From: Aquimarina algicola
GTDB lineage: Bacteria > Bacteroidota > Bacteroidia > Flavobacteriales > Flavobacteriaceae
Reading direction: 5' to 3'
DNA length: 64,000 nucleotides
NCBI RefSeq assembly: GCF_006443095.1
Contig: NZ_VFWZ01000008.1
Span: 124,001-188,000 of the forward strand
The notes under the pieces were generated by a model. That model did not search any database and was not told the origin of the DNA. It saw only the letters and a list, made by a program, of their open reading frames with translations. The translations under genes were made by a program, and so were the position numbers. Positions 35,280 through 44,213 of this stretch are shown here, one piece after another. Each line of letters starts with the position of its first letter. Positions within the stretch are counted from its first letter, which is position 1.

Positions 35280-36008
35280 ATGAAAAACCTATATATATTC
35301 ATAATTCTGATATTTAGTTTTAATTGTTTCTCGCAAACTCAAGCAGAAATGAATAAAGAGGCGTATGCAGAATTTAATAAATCAGACAAAATATTGAATA
35401 AAATATATCAGACCATATTATCTGAATATAAATCTGACTCAATGTTTGTCGAAAATCTTAAAAAGTCCCAAAGGCTTTGGATTCAGTTTCGAGATGCAGA
35501 GATGGAAATGAAATTCCCAAATTATAATGATAAAAACTATGGTTCAATTCATTCAACTTGTAGGGCATTTTACTTAAAAGAACTGACAGATAAAAGAATC
35601 AAGACCTTAAAAGAATGGGTAAGTGGCACAGAAGAAGGAGATGTTTGTAATGGTTCGGTAAAAATTATTGAGGAAATTGACCCTCAATATATGGGAAAAG
35701 CTTACGTCGAAAAAGACAGTATTATTTGGATGTCTGCGAATATGAAAAAAGACCACAGGATCTTTGGATATAGAGGCAAGGATATCTATTCAGAAAAGTT
35801 GATTTTGTTATCAATATTCACAAATGAAGTCGAGAATAATCCTTTTGATTGTGTATATGGAGCATTTTATGACACGAATGGAATGAAAAATATGAAACTA
35901 AAATATATCGCAACCGAAAATGAATTTTTGAAAGTAGAAATAATAAAAAACGGCAAGTCTATTGATGAGGTTTATATGCTTAAAAAATGGTTTGAATTTG
36001 AAAAATAA
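35280..36008 (+). CDS. LprI-like (DUF1311) exported protein
   Basis: 242 residues, signal peptide 1-18 (NCFSQ). Residues about 20-115 match the DUF1311/LprI N-terminal domain (MNKEAYAEFNKSDKILNKIYQ, LKKSQRLWIQFRDAEMEM, SIHSTCRAFYLKELTDKRI with the conserved Cys). LprI in mycobacteria inhibits lysozyme; inhibition here is not proven. The C-terminal half (EKDSIIWMSANMK, YGAFYDTNGMK) is of unknown type. Confidence 0.78.
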   Translation: MKNLYIFIILIFSFNCFSQTQAEMNKEAYAEFNKSDKILNKIYQTILSEYKSDSMFVENLKKSQRLWIQFRDAEMEMKFPNYNDKNYGSIHSTCRAFYLKELTDKRIKTLKEWVSGTEEGDVCNGSVKIIEEIDPQYMGKAYVEKDSIIWMSANMKKDHRIFGYRGKDIYSEKLILLSIFTNEVENNPFDCVYGAFYDTNGMKNMKLKYIATENEFLKVEIIKNGKSIDEVYMLKKWFEFEK

Positions 36009-36011
36009 AAC

Positions 36012-36041
36012 CAGTAACCAACAGTAGTATAAATAATTGCT
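36012..36041 (+). repeat. 5' end of a cassette-type element
   Basis: CCAACAGTAGTATAAATAATTGC, directly after the LprI-like gene, matches the element starts at 38941, 52672 and 57577. The rest of the 36009-36487 gap has no gene and contains the promoter-bearing repeat. Confidence 0.5.
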
Positions 36042-36346
36042 TGTTCTCTCTAATTTGGTAAATACTTACAAAATTTTGCGTTCCCCTAATAACTACATAT
36101 AGCCGAGATCTTTGATAGTAACAAAACAAAAAGTACGAATTGAAATAAAGAAGTTGACTTAAAACCGATATCAAAACTTAATAATAAAGAAAAAATAGAA
36201 AGAATATTTTGATAGATATGTTGATTATACAAATATGAATTTTTGAGTAAGAATACTATTATTTGTAGTGGTTGTTGTAATAGGGATTTATAATACTTTT
36301 ATTGTAGACAAAACCAATTTTCGATTGTAGTACTATTTTTTAATTT

Positions 36347-36447
36347 CGCCAACATGTTTAATCAACCCAAACTAATTGTATTACAAACCGATTTCAACAA
36401 CTTTGCAGAGCATAAAAAAATAATTAATTTTATATTCAGGATATATG
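36347..36447 (+). repeat. Promoter-bearing intergenic repeat, copy 2
   Basis: About 100 nt, about four in five positions identical by eye with 49601-49698. Shared blocks: CATGTTTAA, ATTGTATTA-AAAC-GATTT, ACAACTTTGC, CATAAAAAA-TAATTA, GGATATAT. TTGTATT and ACTTTG are spaced like a Bacteroidota promoter. Both copies lie upstream of a cassette gene. Confidence 0.65.
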
Positions 36448-36487
36448 TCTTTTTATATTACTGTTATAAAATATTAAATACACAGAT

Positions 36488-37105
36488 TTGGAAAAGTACT
36501 CATTTGACACATATTGTGATTTGATTAAACAAGATGCACTAACAGAAATTATTAAAGCTAAAAAAAATATAACTGAACCTATTAGTTGGATTAAATTACA
36601 ACAGGGTGGACAAGGTGGTATAGCAGTCACCCATATTACATTAAATTACGGAATTAGAGAAGAAAGAGAACAATCATTTGAGGTCTATGCAGAGAACCTA
36701 TTTCCAACTGATATTGAAGAATTAATTGATAGTCAAGAAAATCAAAATGACCCATACTCTAAAATACTAATTAATTCAAATTTAGAGGAATCAATAATAG
36801 AAGAATTAATTGAAGAGTGGGAATTGCCCGATAGTATTCTCTGTGGTGAATTATGGAAATGTGGTCACGATATCAAAAATGAACTTATCAAAAATGGGTT
36901 TAAAGTAGCAGATGATTGTATTGTTTGTTATGGTAATGAAGATAATACTTGGGGATGGAGAGTTGATGGTTATGAAGAAAAAAGTGTAATTGAATATCTT
37001 TCCGATGAGGATTTGACAGAATATCCATATAATTTATTAGAAAAACTAGCGGTTGTTTTTTATGATAAAATTGAAAACAAAAAATGGTTTCTATCCATAA
37101 TCTAA
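36488..37105 (+). CDS. Hypothetical acidic protein
   Basis: 205 residues. The frame has no ATG: the only usual start is TTG at 36488 (the in-frame stop upstream is at 36467), and ATT at 36473 is possible. Strongly acidic, with QQGGQGGIAVTHITLNYG near 39-56 and CGELWKCGHDIKNELIKNGFKV near 117. No family recognised. The start lies in the end of a promoter-bearing repeat, as if a new 5' end was joined to the gene. Confidence 0.6.
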   Translation: MEKYSFDTYCDLIKQDALTEIIKAKKNITEPISWIKLQQGGQGGIAVTHITLNYGIREEREQSFEVYAENLFPTDIEELIDSQENQNDPYSKILINSNLEESIIEELIEEWELPDSILCGELWKCGHDIKNELIKNGFKVADDCIVCYGNEDNTWGWRVDGYEEKSVIEYLSDEDLTEYPYNLLEKLAVVFYDKIENKKWFLSII

Positions 37106-37106
37106 A

Positions 37107-37139
37107 TGACAACAATACATTTTACATTTACCATTAGCA
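37107..37139 (+). repeat. Short cassette-type element
   Basis: Begins TGACAAC, contains AATACATTTTACATTTACC and ends ATTAGCA, so both cores are present with only about 20 nt between them. Confidence 0.45.
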
Positions 37140-37177
37140 ATAGTAATCAAATTTTACGGAAGAAAAATAATGAATAA

Positions 37178-38125
37178 ATGAGTGAATTCCTTAATCTGTA
37201 CAACAATTTACCTATACGTTTAACCCATTTTTTCGAAACAGAAGAATATAAAAATTACAATTCACATTTTGTCTATGGATTGAAAGGTTTTTCCAGAGAA
37301 GTTAAGCTTAAAATTAGTTTTAAAATAAAAGACTATGAAGAGTTATTAGATTACTTCTCGGTTCAGGGACTAAGTAAGAAAACCCCGTACATGATCCCGT
37401 TTGTATTGATAAAAAATAATGAGCCTTCTTGTTTTGTAGTAGATAGTAGAAGCGCTGATTGTCCAGTTTTATTTTTTAATAGTCGAGAAAATTCCTTTTA
37501 TGATCACAGTGCTAGTTTAGATAGTTTCTTAGTAAACTTACTAACAGGTAAGGACAAAACACCTATTAAAAAGGTTGAAATGGCAACGAAAAAAGCCCTA
37601 ACACTACTTAAAAAGAAAAATTATTCAGAAGCAGTTGAGCTTCTAGAAAATGCTATAATGACCTATCCCGAAGATGATGACAATTCTGTATTTGATAGTA
37701 ATTCAAAAACTTTACCTGAAGGTTTTAAAGTTTTAGCAACCTGTCATTTACTGAATAACAATCCTAACAGAGCTAAAGAAATATTAGAAAAGGGGCTAAA
37801 TCAAAAGATCTTTTCTTGTGGAGCTTATCTGGTTGAAGTATACAGTAAAGGTTTTGGAGACAACCAAATGGCTATTGAAGTTGGAGAACAAGCACTCGAA
37901 ACCATTAAAAGTCAATATTATTATCGTGCTTGGTGTGATCTTAGAGAAAATTTAGGGTTGGTATATGTGTTAGAAGGAATCAAAGAAAAAGCTAACAAAA
38001 CGTATAAAGAACTGCATGGAGGTAAAATTGAAAACGCAAGAAAATCATTGCAAGACCTTGTAAAACAAAATCATCCAAATAAAGTTTTAGCCAAAGAAAT
38101 CTTGACATGGTTTACCCCAAAGTAA
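37178..38125 (+). CDS. TPR-containing cytoplasmic protein
   Basis: 315 residues. The N-terminal 120 residues are of unknown type (KISFKIKDYEELLDYFSVQGLSKKTPYMIPFV). Residues about 130-290 form helix pairs of the tetratricopeptide type (TLLKKKNYSEAVELLENAIMTYP, LLNNNPNRAKEILEKGL, NLGLVYVLEGIKEKANKTYKEL). It has no signal peptide. Probably a binding scaffold; no partner is evident. Single-gene unit. Confidence 0.68.
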   Translation: MSEFLNLYNNLPIRLTHFFETEEYKNYNSHFVYGLKGFSREVKLKISFKIKDYEELLDYFSVQGLSKKTPYMIPFVLIKNNEPSCFVVDSRSADCPVLFFNSRENSFYDHSASLDSFLVNLLTGKDKTPIKKVEMATKKALTLLKKKNYSEAVELLENAIMTYPEDDDNSVFDSNSKTLPEGFKVLATCHLLNNNPNRAKEILEKGLNQKIFSCGAYLVEVYSKGFGDNQMAIEVGEQALETIKSQYYYRAWCDLRENLGLVYVLEGIKEKANKTYKELHGGKIENARKSLQDLVKQNHPNKVLAKEILTWFTPK

Positions 38126-38129
38126 AAAA

Positions 38130-38464
38130 TGCTAACAAAAAATAAAGCTATTAAAGCGAGGTTTGTTAAACCGTTACCTTTCACTTAATGTAATGTCAAT
38201 GAATAATTTTAGAATACAATAGTTGTTCACAATATGAAAAAATGCTTATAGTAAAAACAGAAACGTAAAAATAAGTACATAGAAAAAATGAAATTTGAAT
38301 ATAGACATGCCAATGAAATACTTCTTTGGTTTAAAAAAAATTGAATGCAGAGGTTAATTAACAATAGTTTTATTCTCAGAAATAATAAGAAAAACAAAAA
38401 GGTAATATTGTATAATAAAAATAACTGCCCTTTGGGACGACGTTTGTTATATTAAACGTTGTAA
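38130..38464 (+). repeat. Long cassette-type element
   Basis: Begins TGCTAACA and ends AAACGTTGTAATT. It includes a remnant ORF (ATG at 38289, 18 codons) and AT-rich sequence without genes. Confidence 0.45.
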
Positions 38465-38482
38465 TTAATTAAGAAAACTGAA

Positions 38483-38956
38483 ATGAAAATTAGAGAAGCA
38501 CATAGAAATGATTATATCATCTCAACAGACAAGGATAAATTAGATATTTTGAGCATTCACAAATTCCTTGCAAATGAAACTGATTGGGCTAACGGAATTC
38601 CAATTAATACTTTGAAAATATCAATTGAAAACTCTTTGAATTTTGGGCTTTATCACGAAAATAAACAGATTGGCTTTGCTAGAATAATTTCAGACTATTC
38701 AACAATTGCATATTTAGGAGATGTTTATGTTCTAAAAGAATATAGGGGGAAGGGATTGAGTAAATGGCTGATAAATGAAATAATGGAACATCCGAATCTT
38801 CAGGGACTAAGACGCTGGATTTTATTAACAGATACAGCTGAGTGGCTTTATAAAAAGTTTGGATTTACAGAAATACCTAATCCTGAATTTTATATGGAAA
38901 AACATAACCCGAATGTATATAATAGAATAGATAAAACTAATGCCAACAATGTATAA
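38483..38956 (+). CDS. GNAT N-acetyltransferase
   Basis: 157 residues. Standard GNAT with LGDVYVLKEYRGKGLSKWLINEI (acetyl-CoA motif A, R-G-K-G) and TAEWLYKKFGFTE (motif B). The last residues NANNV and the stop codon are encoded by the first bases of the following cassette element (GCCAACAATGTATAA), so the native end of the gene may have been replaced. Confidence 0.85.
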   Translation: MKIREAHRNDYIISTDKDKLDILSIHKFLANETDWANGIPINTLKISIENSLNFGLYHENKQIGFARIISDYSTIAYLGDVYVLKEYRGKGLSKWLINEIMEHPNLQGLRRWILLTDTAEWLYKKFGFTEIPNPEFYMEKHNPNVYNRIDKTNANNV

Positions 38957-38970
38957 AAATAATTGCTCAA
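38941..38970 (+). repeat. 5' end of cassette-type element overlapping the GNAT stop
   Basis: TGCCAACAATGTATAA then AATAATTGC; the TAA of the element is the GNAT stop codon. Confidence 0.55.
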
Positions 38971-39060
38971 TTTTGGTCTAACCCAAAGGGAGTAAACTTA
39001 TAATTCTTTTTATATAGACTGTTATAATCAATATACTAGATCAGTATAATTATAAATTTC

Positions 39061-40248
39061 ATGAATAAAGTAAAAAAATGTTTGCAAAGGTTTGCGGAGA
39101 AACACAATTATCTATATTTAGATGAAGATAATGATAATCCTTACAAAGATATTTCTTATTTGGATATAGCATTAACAGAAAATTGCACAGAAAAAGAATT
39201 TATAGAAATTCTTAAAACGAAGTCAGATAATGGACTCGTATATGATCAGATCTATCGCTTTGCAGAAGATTTATACAACTATGAAGGGTTTAAAAATTTT
39301 AATATAAAAACACAACATCAAATATTGCTTAAAGCGGTTCTTAAAATTGAACGCATAGAAAATTATAATGATATACCTGTAAAACCAATTATAGATTATT
39401 GGATGAGCCATGAAGGGGAAATGCTAACTCCTTACTTTAACGATAATGACCTAGAAGAGACTAAGCATCTTGAGTTTTACACTAAAGTAACAAATTGGTT
39501 ATTACGTCACAATGATTTTAAACCTAACCTTCCTAAAAGCCATTCTATTGTAAAATGGGCAAAAAGACTTTCTAAATCACATGCAAAGGCATACGCAAAA
39601 CAAGGTAATCTATTATTAGAGAAATTAGGAATGCTAGAACCTAACAAAATAGATACCTCCGAAATGAGATGGATGGAGTTAATAGAACACAACCTTACCA
39701 TTAGTTGTAAGGATTTAATAATGACTAAGAATAATAAGATACATGGATTAGTTCTTTATTTTTATCAATATGACTTTACCTGTTGGTGTGATTACAAAGA
39801 AAATAAAATACTCATTTTAGATAATATAGAAGATTGGATTAATGGTGCTTCTGACGAAGCAGATATAGATTATAATTTGGGGAGTATACCATATGATGAA
39901 AAGAATAAAACCTTAGTTGATATGACATATTTAATGATATCAGTAGTAATGGCAAAAGCCCTAATTAACCTAAAAAATGATGTAACATTAAATACTTATT
40001 TTTCTGAAAATTTAAAAATTGGTATAAATATGGACAACATGTATCAAAAGCCTATCTTTCCTGGTAATTATCATGACAGTAGGCTTTATAGTAAATACGA
40101 TAAAAGGTATACCCCTGACTCTAAAATTGTAAAAAAGATAGTAAAAAAGTATATTTCTAGTAAAGAGAACGAAGAATTAATTATGGATCTTCTTAAAGAA
40201 AAACCCACTGCTTCTGGATTAGAACTTTGGAGTAAATTGACATATTAG
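39061..40248 (+). CDS. Hypothetical protein
   Basis: 395 residues, no signal peptide. Helical N-terminal half (IYRFAEDLYNYEGFKNF..HQILLKAVLKIERIENY); the centre has a Cys/Trp-rich segment YQYDFTCWCDYKENKILI, and the C-terminus is a Lys-rich helix. No family recognised. Confidence 0.6.
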   Translation: MNKVKKCLQRFAEKHNYLYLDEDNDNPYKDISYLDIALTENCTEKEFIEILKTKSDNGLVYDQIYRFAEDLYNYEGFKNFNIKTQHQILLKAVLKIERIENYNDIPVKPIIDYWMSHEGEMLTPYFNDNDLEETKHLEFYTKVTNWLLRHNDFKPNLPKSHSIVKWAKRLSKSHAKAYAKQGNLLLEKLGMLEPNKIDTSEMRWMELIEHNLTISCKDLIMTKNNKIHGLVLYFYQYDFTCWCDYKENKILILDNIEDWINGASDEADIDYNLGSIPYDEKNKTLVDMTYLMISVVMAKALINLKNDVTLNTYFSENLKIGINMDNMYQKPIFPGNYHDSRLYSKYDKRYTPDSKIVKKIVKKYISSKENEELIMDLLKEKPTASGLELWSKLTY

Positions 40249-40302
40249 GATTAGACCTATTAAAACGATAACAATAAGCTAATCTATTTTTCAAAAGAAA
40301 AA

Positions 40303-40704
40303 ATGACAGGAGAAACAAATTTATCTGAATTAATAAAAGGAATGACTCCCAAGCTTAATGATGGAGATTATGTCTTTTCGACTGTGAACGATATTAATAA
40401 AATTAACCGCCACGATACTATTTGTGAGTTCAGTGAAAAGGAAGGAATAACAGTTGTCATAGAGAAAAACAAGGCAGATGAGTTGAACTTAGATTACGAA
40501 TATATTGCCTCTTGGATAACACTTATGATTCATTCATCACTTGAAGCAGTAGGACTAACAGCAATATTTTCAACAGAATTAGCCAAACATAATATAAGTT
40601 GCAATGTAATCGCAGGGTATTATCATGACCATATTTTTGTTGATAAAAGAGATGCCGATAAAGCAATCAAAGTTTTGACCAAACTGTCTAAAGAAAAACA
40701 ATAA
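40303..40704 (+). CDS. ACT domain protein
   Basis: 133 residues. Two ACT-like halves: GDYVFSTVNDI..EKEGITVVIEK and a second with LEAVGLTAIFSTELAKHNISCNVIAGYYHDHIFV, the pattern of small stand-alone ACT proteins that bind amino acids or act as regulators. Followed after 6 nt by a short cassette-type element. Confidence 0.8.
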   Translation: MTGETNLSELIKGMTPKLNDGDYVFSTVNDINKINRHDTICEFSEKEGITVVIEKNKADELNLDYEYIASWITLMIHSSLEAVGLTAIFSTELAKHNISCNVIAGYYHDHIFVDKRDADKAIKVLTKLSKEKQ

Positions 40705-40709
40705 AACCA

Positions 40710-40761
40710 GATAACACTATATAAAAACACATCAAAACGCGTTTTGAACAAATTGTTGACT
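40710..40761 (+). repeat. Short cassette-type element with 16-bp palindrome
   Basis: Starts GATAACACTATATAA and ends AATTGTTGACT. Its centre is a perfect palindrome of 16 bp (TCAAAACG with CGTTTTGA, 40732-40747), giving a compact hairpin-like unit of 52 nt. Confidence 0.6.
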
Positions 40762-40780
40762 GTAATTAAAACAAAACCGA

Positions 40781-41488
40781 ATGGAAATTGATGCAATTTT
40801 ATGGGATTATGACGGGACATTAGTCAATTCTGTTCCAAAAAATATCGACATTACCAAACAAATTTTAGCTGAAGTTGCTCCAAGGCTTACAGGAAAAAAT
40901 CTACCTGAATATCTGAAAAGTGAAAGATCTTATCACATAGCAAATCATGACTCAAAAAATTGGCAGGATTTATATGTTAATTATTATGGAATGACAACAT
41001 CTGAAATGCTTGATGCCGGAGCTTTATGGACAGAATACCAACTTCAGAATACAACACCGGTTGAATTATTTGAGGGGATTAAAGAGACTATGAATCATGT
41101 AACATTACCACAAGGAATATGCTCGCAGAACTCATCGCAAAATATTTTACGTGTATTGAAAAAGAACGGCTTAGGTCATAAATTTCAAGCGATTGTGGGA
41201 TATGATGATATTCCAAATAATGTTCAAAAACCAAATTCATTTGGTGGGATAAAATGTTTAGAACAATTATTTGAAGACATCTATAAAAAAACAATAATAT
41301 ATGTTGGCGACCACGAAGGAGATGTAGAGTTTGCCAGAAACCTAAATTCTGAACTTGGTAAAAAAAATAATGTTATTGCTGTCATTGCAAATTACAGTGG
41401 AGCAAATACACAAAATTGGAATTTTAAACCTGATTTTGAAATTAAAAAACCTACTGAATTAATTAACATTTTGAATAACTACAGCTAA
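40781..41488 (+). CDS. HAD superfamily hydrolase (phosphatase)
   Basis: 235 residues. HAD motif I DYDGTLVNS (nucleophile Asp), a helical cap, motif II GICSQNSSQNIL, motif III around IKCLEQLF and motif IV VGDHEGDVEFA. Resembles phosphoglycolate phosphatase-like proteins; natural substrate unknown. The start follows the short palindromic element by 19 nt. Confidence 0.85.
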   Translation: MEIDAILWDYDGTLVNSVPKNIDITKQILAEVAPRLTGKNLPEYLKSERSYHIANHDSKNWQDLYVNYYGMTTSEMLDAGALWTEYQLQNTTPVELFEGIKETMNHVTLPQGICSQNSSQNILRVLKKNGLGHKFQAIVGYDDIPNNVQKPNSFGGIKCLEQLFEDIYKKTIIYVGDHEGDVEFARNLNSELGKKNNVIAVIANYSGANTQNWNFKPDFEIKKPTELINILNNYS

Positions 41489-41527
41489 AAATGGTGATCA
41501 CTTGTATTACATTTTGATTTTCAATAA

Positions 41528-41683
41528 AATGAATTCGATAATTGTAATACAGGCTTTTCTGTTCCAGAATCAAAACGCGTAATTCTTAGATATAATATAT
41601 TTGAAGACAATCTAGAGTTTGATATATCATATATAGATGATCCTATTATAAATGATTACAAAACAGAAAATATTTTTAAATAA
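41528..41683 (+). pseudogene. Start-less gene tail
   Basis: A 51-codon open frame without a start (VPESKRVILRYNIFEDNLEF..ENIFK) ends in TAA at 41681. It has protein-like composition and seems the C-terminal remnant of a lost gene, lying between the HAD gene and the next cassette element. Confidence 0.4.
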
Positions 41684-41724
41684 ACCTTATGTCTAAATAT
41701 AAGTCAGACTCGTAAAAAAGGAAA

Positions 41725-41790
41725 TGACAACAATTTGTATATTGCATGCTCCGCCTTCGGGAAGCAAATGTACCATACACATTGTTGTGT
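41725..41790 (+). repeat. attC-like element, hairpin-forming
   Basis: 66 nt. Arms ACAACAATTTGTAT (41727-41740) and ATACACATTGTTGT (41775-41788) pair over 14 bp with one mismatch. A homologous element lies at 58898-58969. The 3' core is GTTGTGT. Confidence 0.65.
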
Positions 41791-41815
41791 TCAATTAATT
41801 TACAATTCAAAGTAT

Positions 41816-42637
41816 ATGATCAAATTGAAAGAAATAGTTATAACTTCACTATTTGTAATCCTATTTTTTAATTTATCAGCGCAGGATAGTATTTGTATTA
41901 ATAAATCAATTAAGCACGTTATACATTCTAAATTTCTTAATGAAGACAGAGATTACTGGGTAAGTTTACCCCTTCACTACACTGATTCCCTGAAGTATCC
42001 AGTCATATATGTACTTGATGCCGAATGGAGATTCGAACTAACAAAAACGATCACTTTTGAATTAGGAGCTTGGAATAAAATTCAAAAGTCAATAGTAGTT
42101 GGTATACCGCACATTGATTGGGAAAACAAAAGAGGTCAAGACCTTACTTTTAGTCAGTCGAGGATCGAATATGATGGAGACATAGTCGATTCGACTTGGT
42201 ATAACAAATCGAACTCAGGTGGAGCAATGAAGTTTTATAATTATTTAACTAAAGAATTAATTCCCAAGATCAATCAAAACTACTCTACAACCGGCCACGA
42301 AACATTGGTTGGGCATTCTTATGGGGGATATTTTGGAGGGTATATTTTATCATTAGATCATCCATTTGAAGTGATACATATGTATGATCCATCTATTTGG
42401 TTTAGCGATGGGGAAATAACAAATCTTTTCAAAAAAACCGATTACAACAAACCAGTCAATATTCACCTAACCTATCAACCAAAACCTAAATTTCACAGAA
42501 AAAAAATTGAAGAGTTTATTGATGAACTTTCAAAGAATAGTAATATTCAACTTACAACTGAATTTTACGAAGCTGAGACTCATAACTCATTGTTTTTATA
42601 TAGCTTCTACAATGGAATCACAAAGACAAACAAATAA
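41816..42637 (+). CDS. Exported esterase (Esterase_D type)
   Basis: 273 residues from the ATG at 41816 (IVITSLFVILFFNLSAQ signal). The longer frame from 41735 would read through the repeat element. Esterase_D/PF00756 pattern: DYWVSLPLHYTDSLKYPVIYVLDAE, nucleophile GHSYGG, FEVIHMYDPSIWF with Asp, and late THNSLFLY with His. Probably a periplasmic esterase acting on feruloyl, siderophore or similar esters; substrate unknown. Confidence 0.8.
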   Translation: MIKLKEIVITSLFVILFFNLSAQDSICINKSIKHVIHSKFLNEDRDYWVSLPLHYTDSLKYPVIYVLDAEWRFELTKTITFELGAWNKIQKSIVVGIPHIDWENKRGQDLTFSQSRIEYDGDIVDSTWYNKSNSGGAMKFYNYLTKELIPKINQNYSTTGHETLVGHSYGGYFGGYILSLDHPFEVIHMYDPSIWFSDGEITNLFKKTDYNKPVNIHLTYQPKPKFHRKKIEEFIDELSKNSNIQLTTEFYEAETHNSLFLYSFYNGITKTNK

Positions 42638-43064
42638 AAGAACACAACAAGTGATATACAAAGCATACCATATTAGGACGTGGTAAACCAGCTGAAAAAT
42701 TCAAATGGCAACATTATTAGAAGATATAAAAAAGCATAGAAAAGTTTTCGGTATTGATGAGAAGGTTCGGGTTGATTTGTTATGTCTTCACATATAAAAT
42801 TTGGTATTTCAATATTGAAGATAAACACAAAATAGTATATTTAGCTTAGTTATAAACTTGGAGTTAAAGCAAACCCTCTGTCTATACTAGGTTTTCTATA
42901 CTCAACATTGTAAACAATTAAAAACAAGACCTCTGTTAAAAGAATATTCTATTTCAGAAATAATCATTTCAAACCCTCAAAAAGAGTCCTATTATATTGG
43001 AACATTTGAAGATACAGAAGCTGGCGACGTCGACTGGCCTCATAGACATAATTTTTTTTCTATT
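42638..43064. other. Gap with fragmentary ORFs and AraC 5' extension
   Basis: Contains a 30-codon ORF (ATG at 42705, MATLLEDIKKHRK..) of unknown origin. From 42891 it also carries the open, ATG-less 5' extension of the AraC gene. Confidence 0.45.
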
Positions 43065-43748
43065 GTGTGGTTTACAAAGAGTGCTGGAATTAATGTAATT
43101 GATTTTGAAGAATACAAAATAAAACCGGATAGAATTTTTCTTATGCAACCTAAACAGGTTCATAACTGGTCATACGCTAAAGCTTCTAAAGGATTTACTT
43201 TAGTAATAGCCAATCATTTAATCAATAGAGAAAATATTGATTTATTTAATACTGTTTTTATCGACCTACCCGTAGAAGCTAAAAGTAATTTGAACCAATT
43301 ATTCAACAATCTAATTGAAGAGTTTAACAAAAATGATCACCTTAGCGAAGCTATTGTATACTCTGGGATTTCCTATTTGCTTAATCAATTAAAAAGATTT
43401 GCGCTAGAACCAAAATTTAGTGAAAAAACAAAACCTGAGACAGCTTTAAAGTTTTCAAAATTAATTTCTGAAACATTATCCCAAAATTTATCAATTAATG
43501 ATTATGCCGATCGTTTAAATATAACGTCTGAAAAACTTGTTGAAGTTTGCCAAAAGAGCTACGGACAAAGTCCAAAGGCTATGATTTTGGATAAAAAAAT
43601 AACAGAAGCTAAACGACTATTATATTTCACTGATAAATCAGTTAGTGAGGTTGCATACCAATTAGGATTTACGGACAGTTCCTATTTTTCCAGACTGTTC
43701 AAGCAGAAAGCTAAACTTTCTCCCTCCGACTTTAAAAGTACCCAATAA
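43065..43748 (+). CDS. AraC family regulator, apparently lacking its start
   Basis: 227 residues from GTG at 43065. The same frame stays open back to 42891 and upstream encodes a conserved-looking cupin start (ESYYIGTFEDTEAGDVDWPHRH), so the GTG truncates the protein. No ATG exists in that extension, only CTG at 42933 or similar. The C-terminal AraC double HTH is intact (LSINDYADRLNITSEKLVEVC and VSEVAYQLGFTDSSYFSRLFK). It leads an operon with an NTF2-like and an alpha/beta hydrolase gene. Confidence 0.75.
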   Translation: MWFTKSAGINVIDFEEYKIKPDRIFLMQPKQVHNWSYAKASKGFTLVIANHLINRENIDLFNTVFIDLPVEAKSNLNQLFNNLIEEFNKNDHLSEAIVYSGISYLLNQLKRFALEPKFSEKTKPETALKFSKLISETLSQNLSINDYADRLNITSEKLVEVCQKSYGQSPKAMILDKKITEAKRLLYFTDKSVSEVAYQLGFTDSSYFSRLFKQKAKLSPSDFKSTQ

Positions 43749-43811
43749 GCTCTTAAAAGTCCTAACACCTGTCCATTCCTCTATTCTATTTTTGCAGAAA
43801 ACAATTTTAGA

Positions 43812-44207
43812 ATGGATACAAACAATATTAAATTAGTAAAAGAGTATTTAAGCAAACTCTTATCGGGTAATATGGAAGAAGCATTTGAACTTGTTGCTGA
43901 CGAAGCTGTATGGACTATTGAAGGTTCTGATAATGTTCCTACGGTTGGAAAACGAAAAGGAAAAGAGGAAATAGCAGTTTATTTTGAAAACTTTCAAAAC
44001 AACTTTGAGCCAAAAGAATTTAATATCAATCATTACTTTGAAACAGAAGATATTGTTTTTGTAATCGGAGACTTTACACATCTCATCAATAAAACCCAAA
44101 AATTAGTACGTAGCGACTGGATGATGGAGTACAAAGTGAAAGACGAAAAAATAACTTCCTACAAAATTTTGGAGGATTCATATGCACTTTATTTAGCTTT
44201 TAAGTAG
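43812..44207 (+). CDS. Nuclear transport factor 2-like (SnoaL) protein
   Basis: 131 residues of SnoaL/NTF2 type: VKEYLSKLLSGNMEEAFELVADEAVWTIEG, GKRKGKEEIAVYFENF, VIGDFTHLINKTQKLV and a DWMMEYKVKDEKITSY strand. A small-molecule-binding cone fold. Second gene of the AraC operon, 63 nt downstream, 6 nt before the hydrolase. Confidence 0.8.
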   Translation: MDTNNIKLVKEYLSKLLSGNMEEAFELVADEAVWTIEGSDNVPTVGKRKGKEEIAVYFENFQNNFEPKEFNINHYFETEDIVFVIGDFTHLINKTQKLVRSDWMMEYKVKDEKITSYKILEDSYALYLAFK

Positions 44208-44213
44208 AAGTTT

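Noticed and set aside
41735..41815. Longer N-terminus for the esterase
   Set aside because: This extension is encoded by the attC-like element and precedes a clean signal peptide at 41816.
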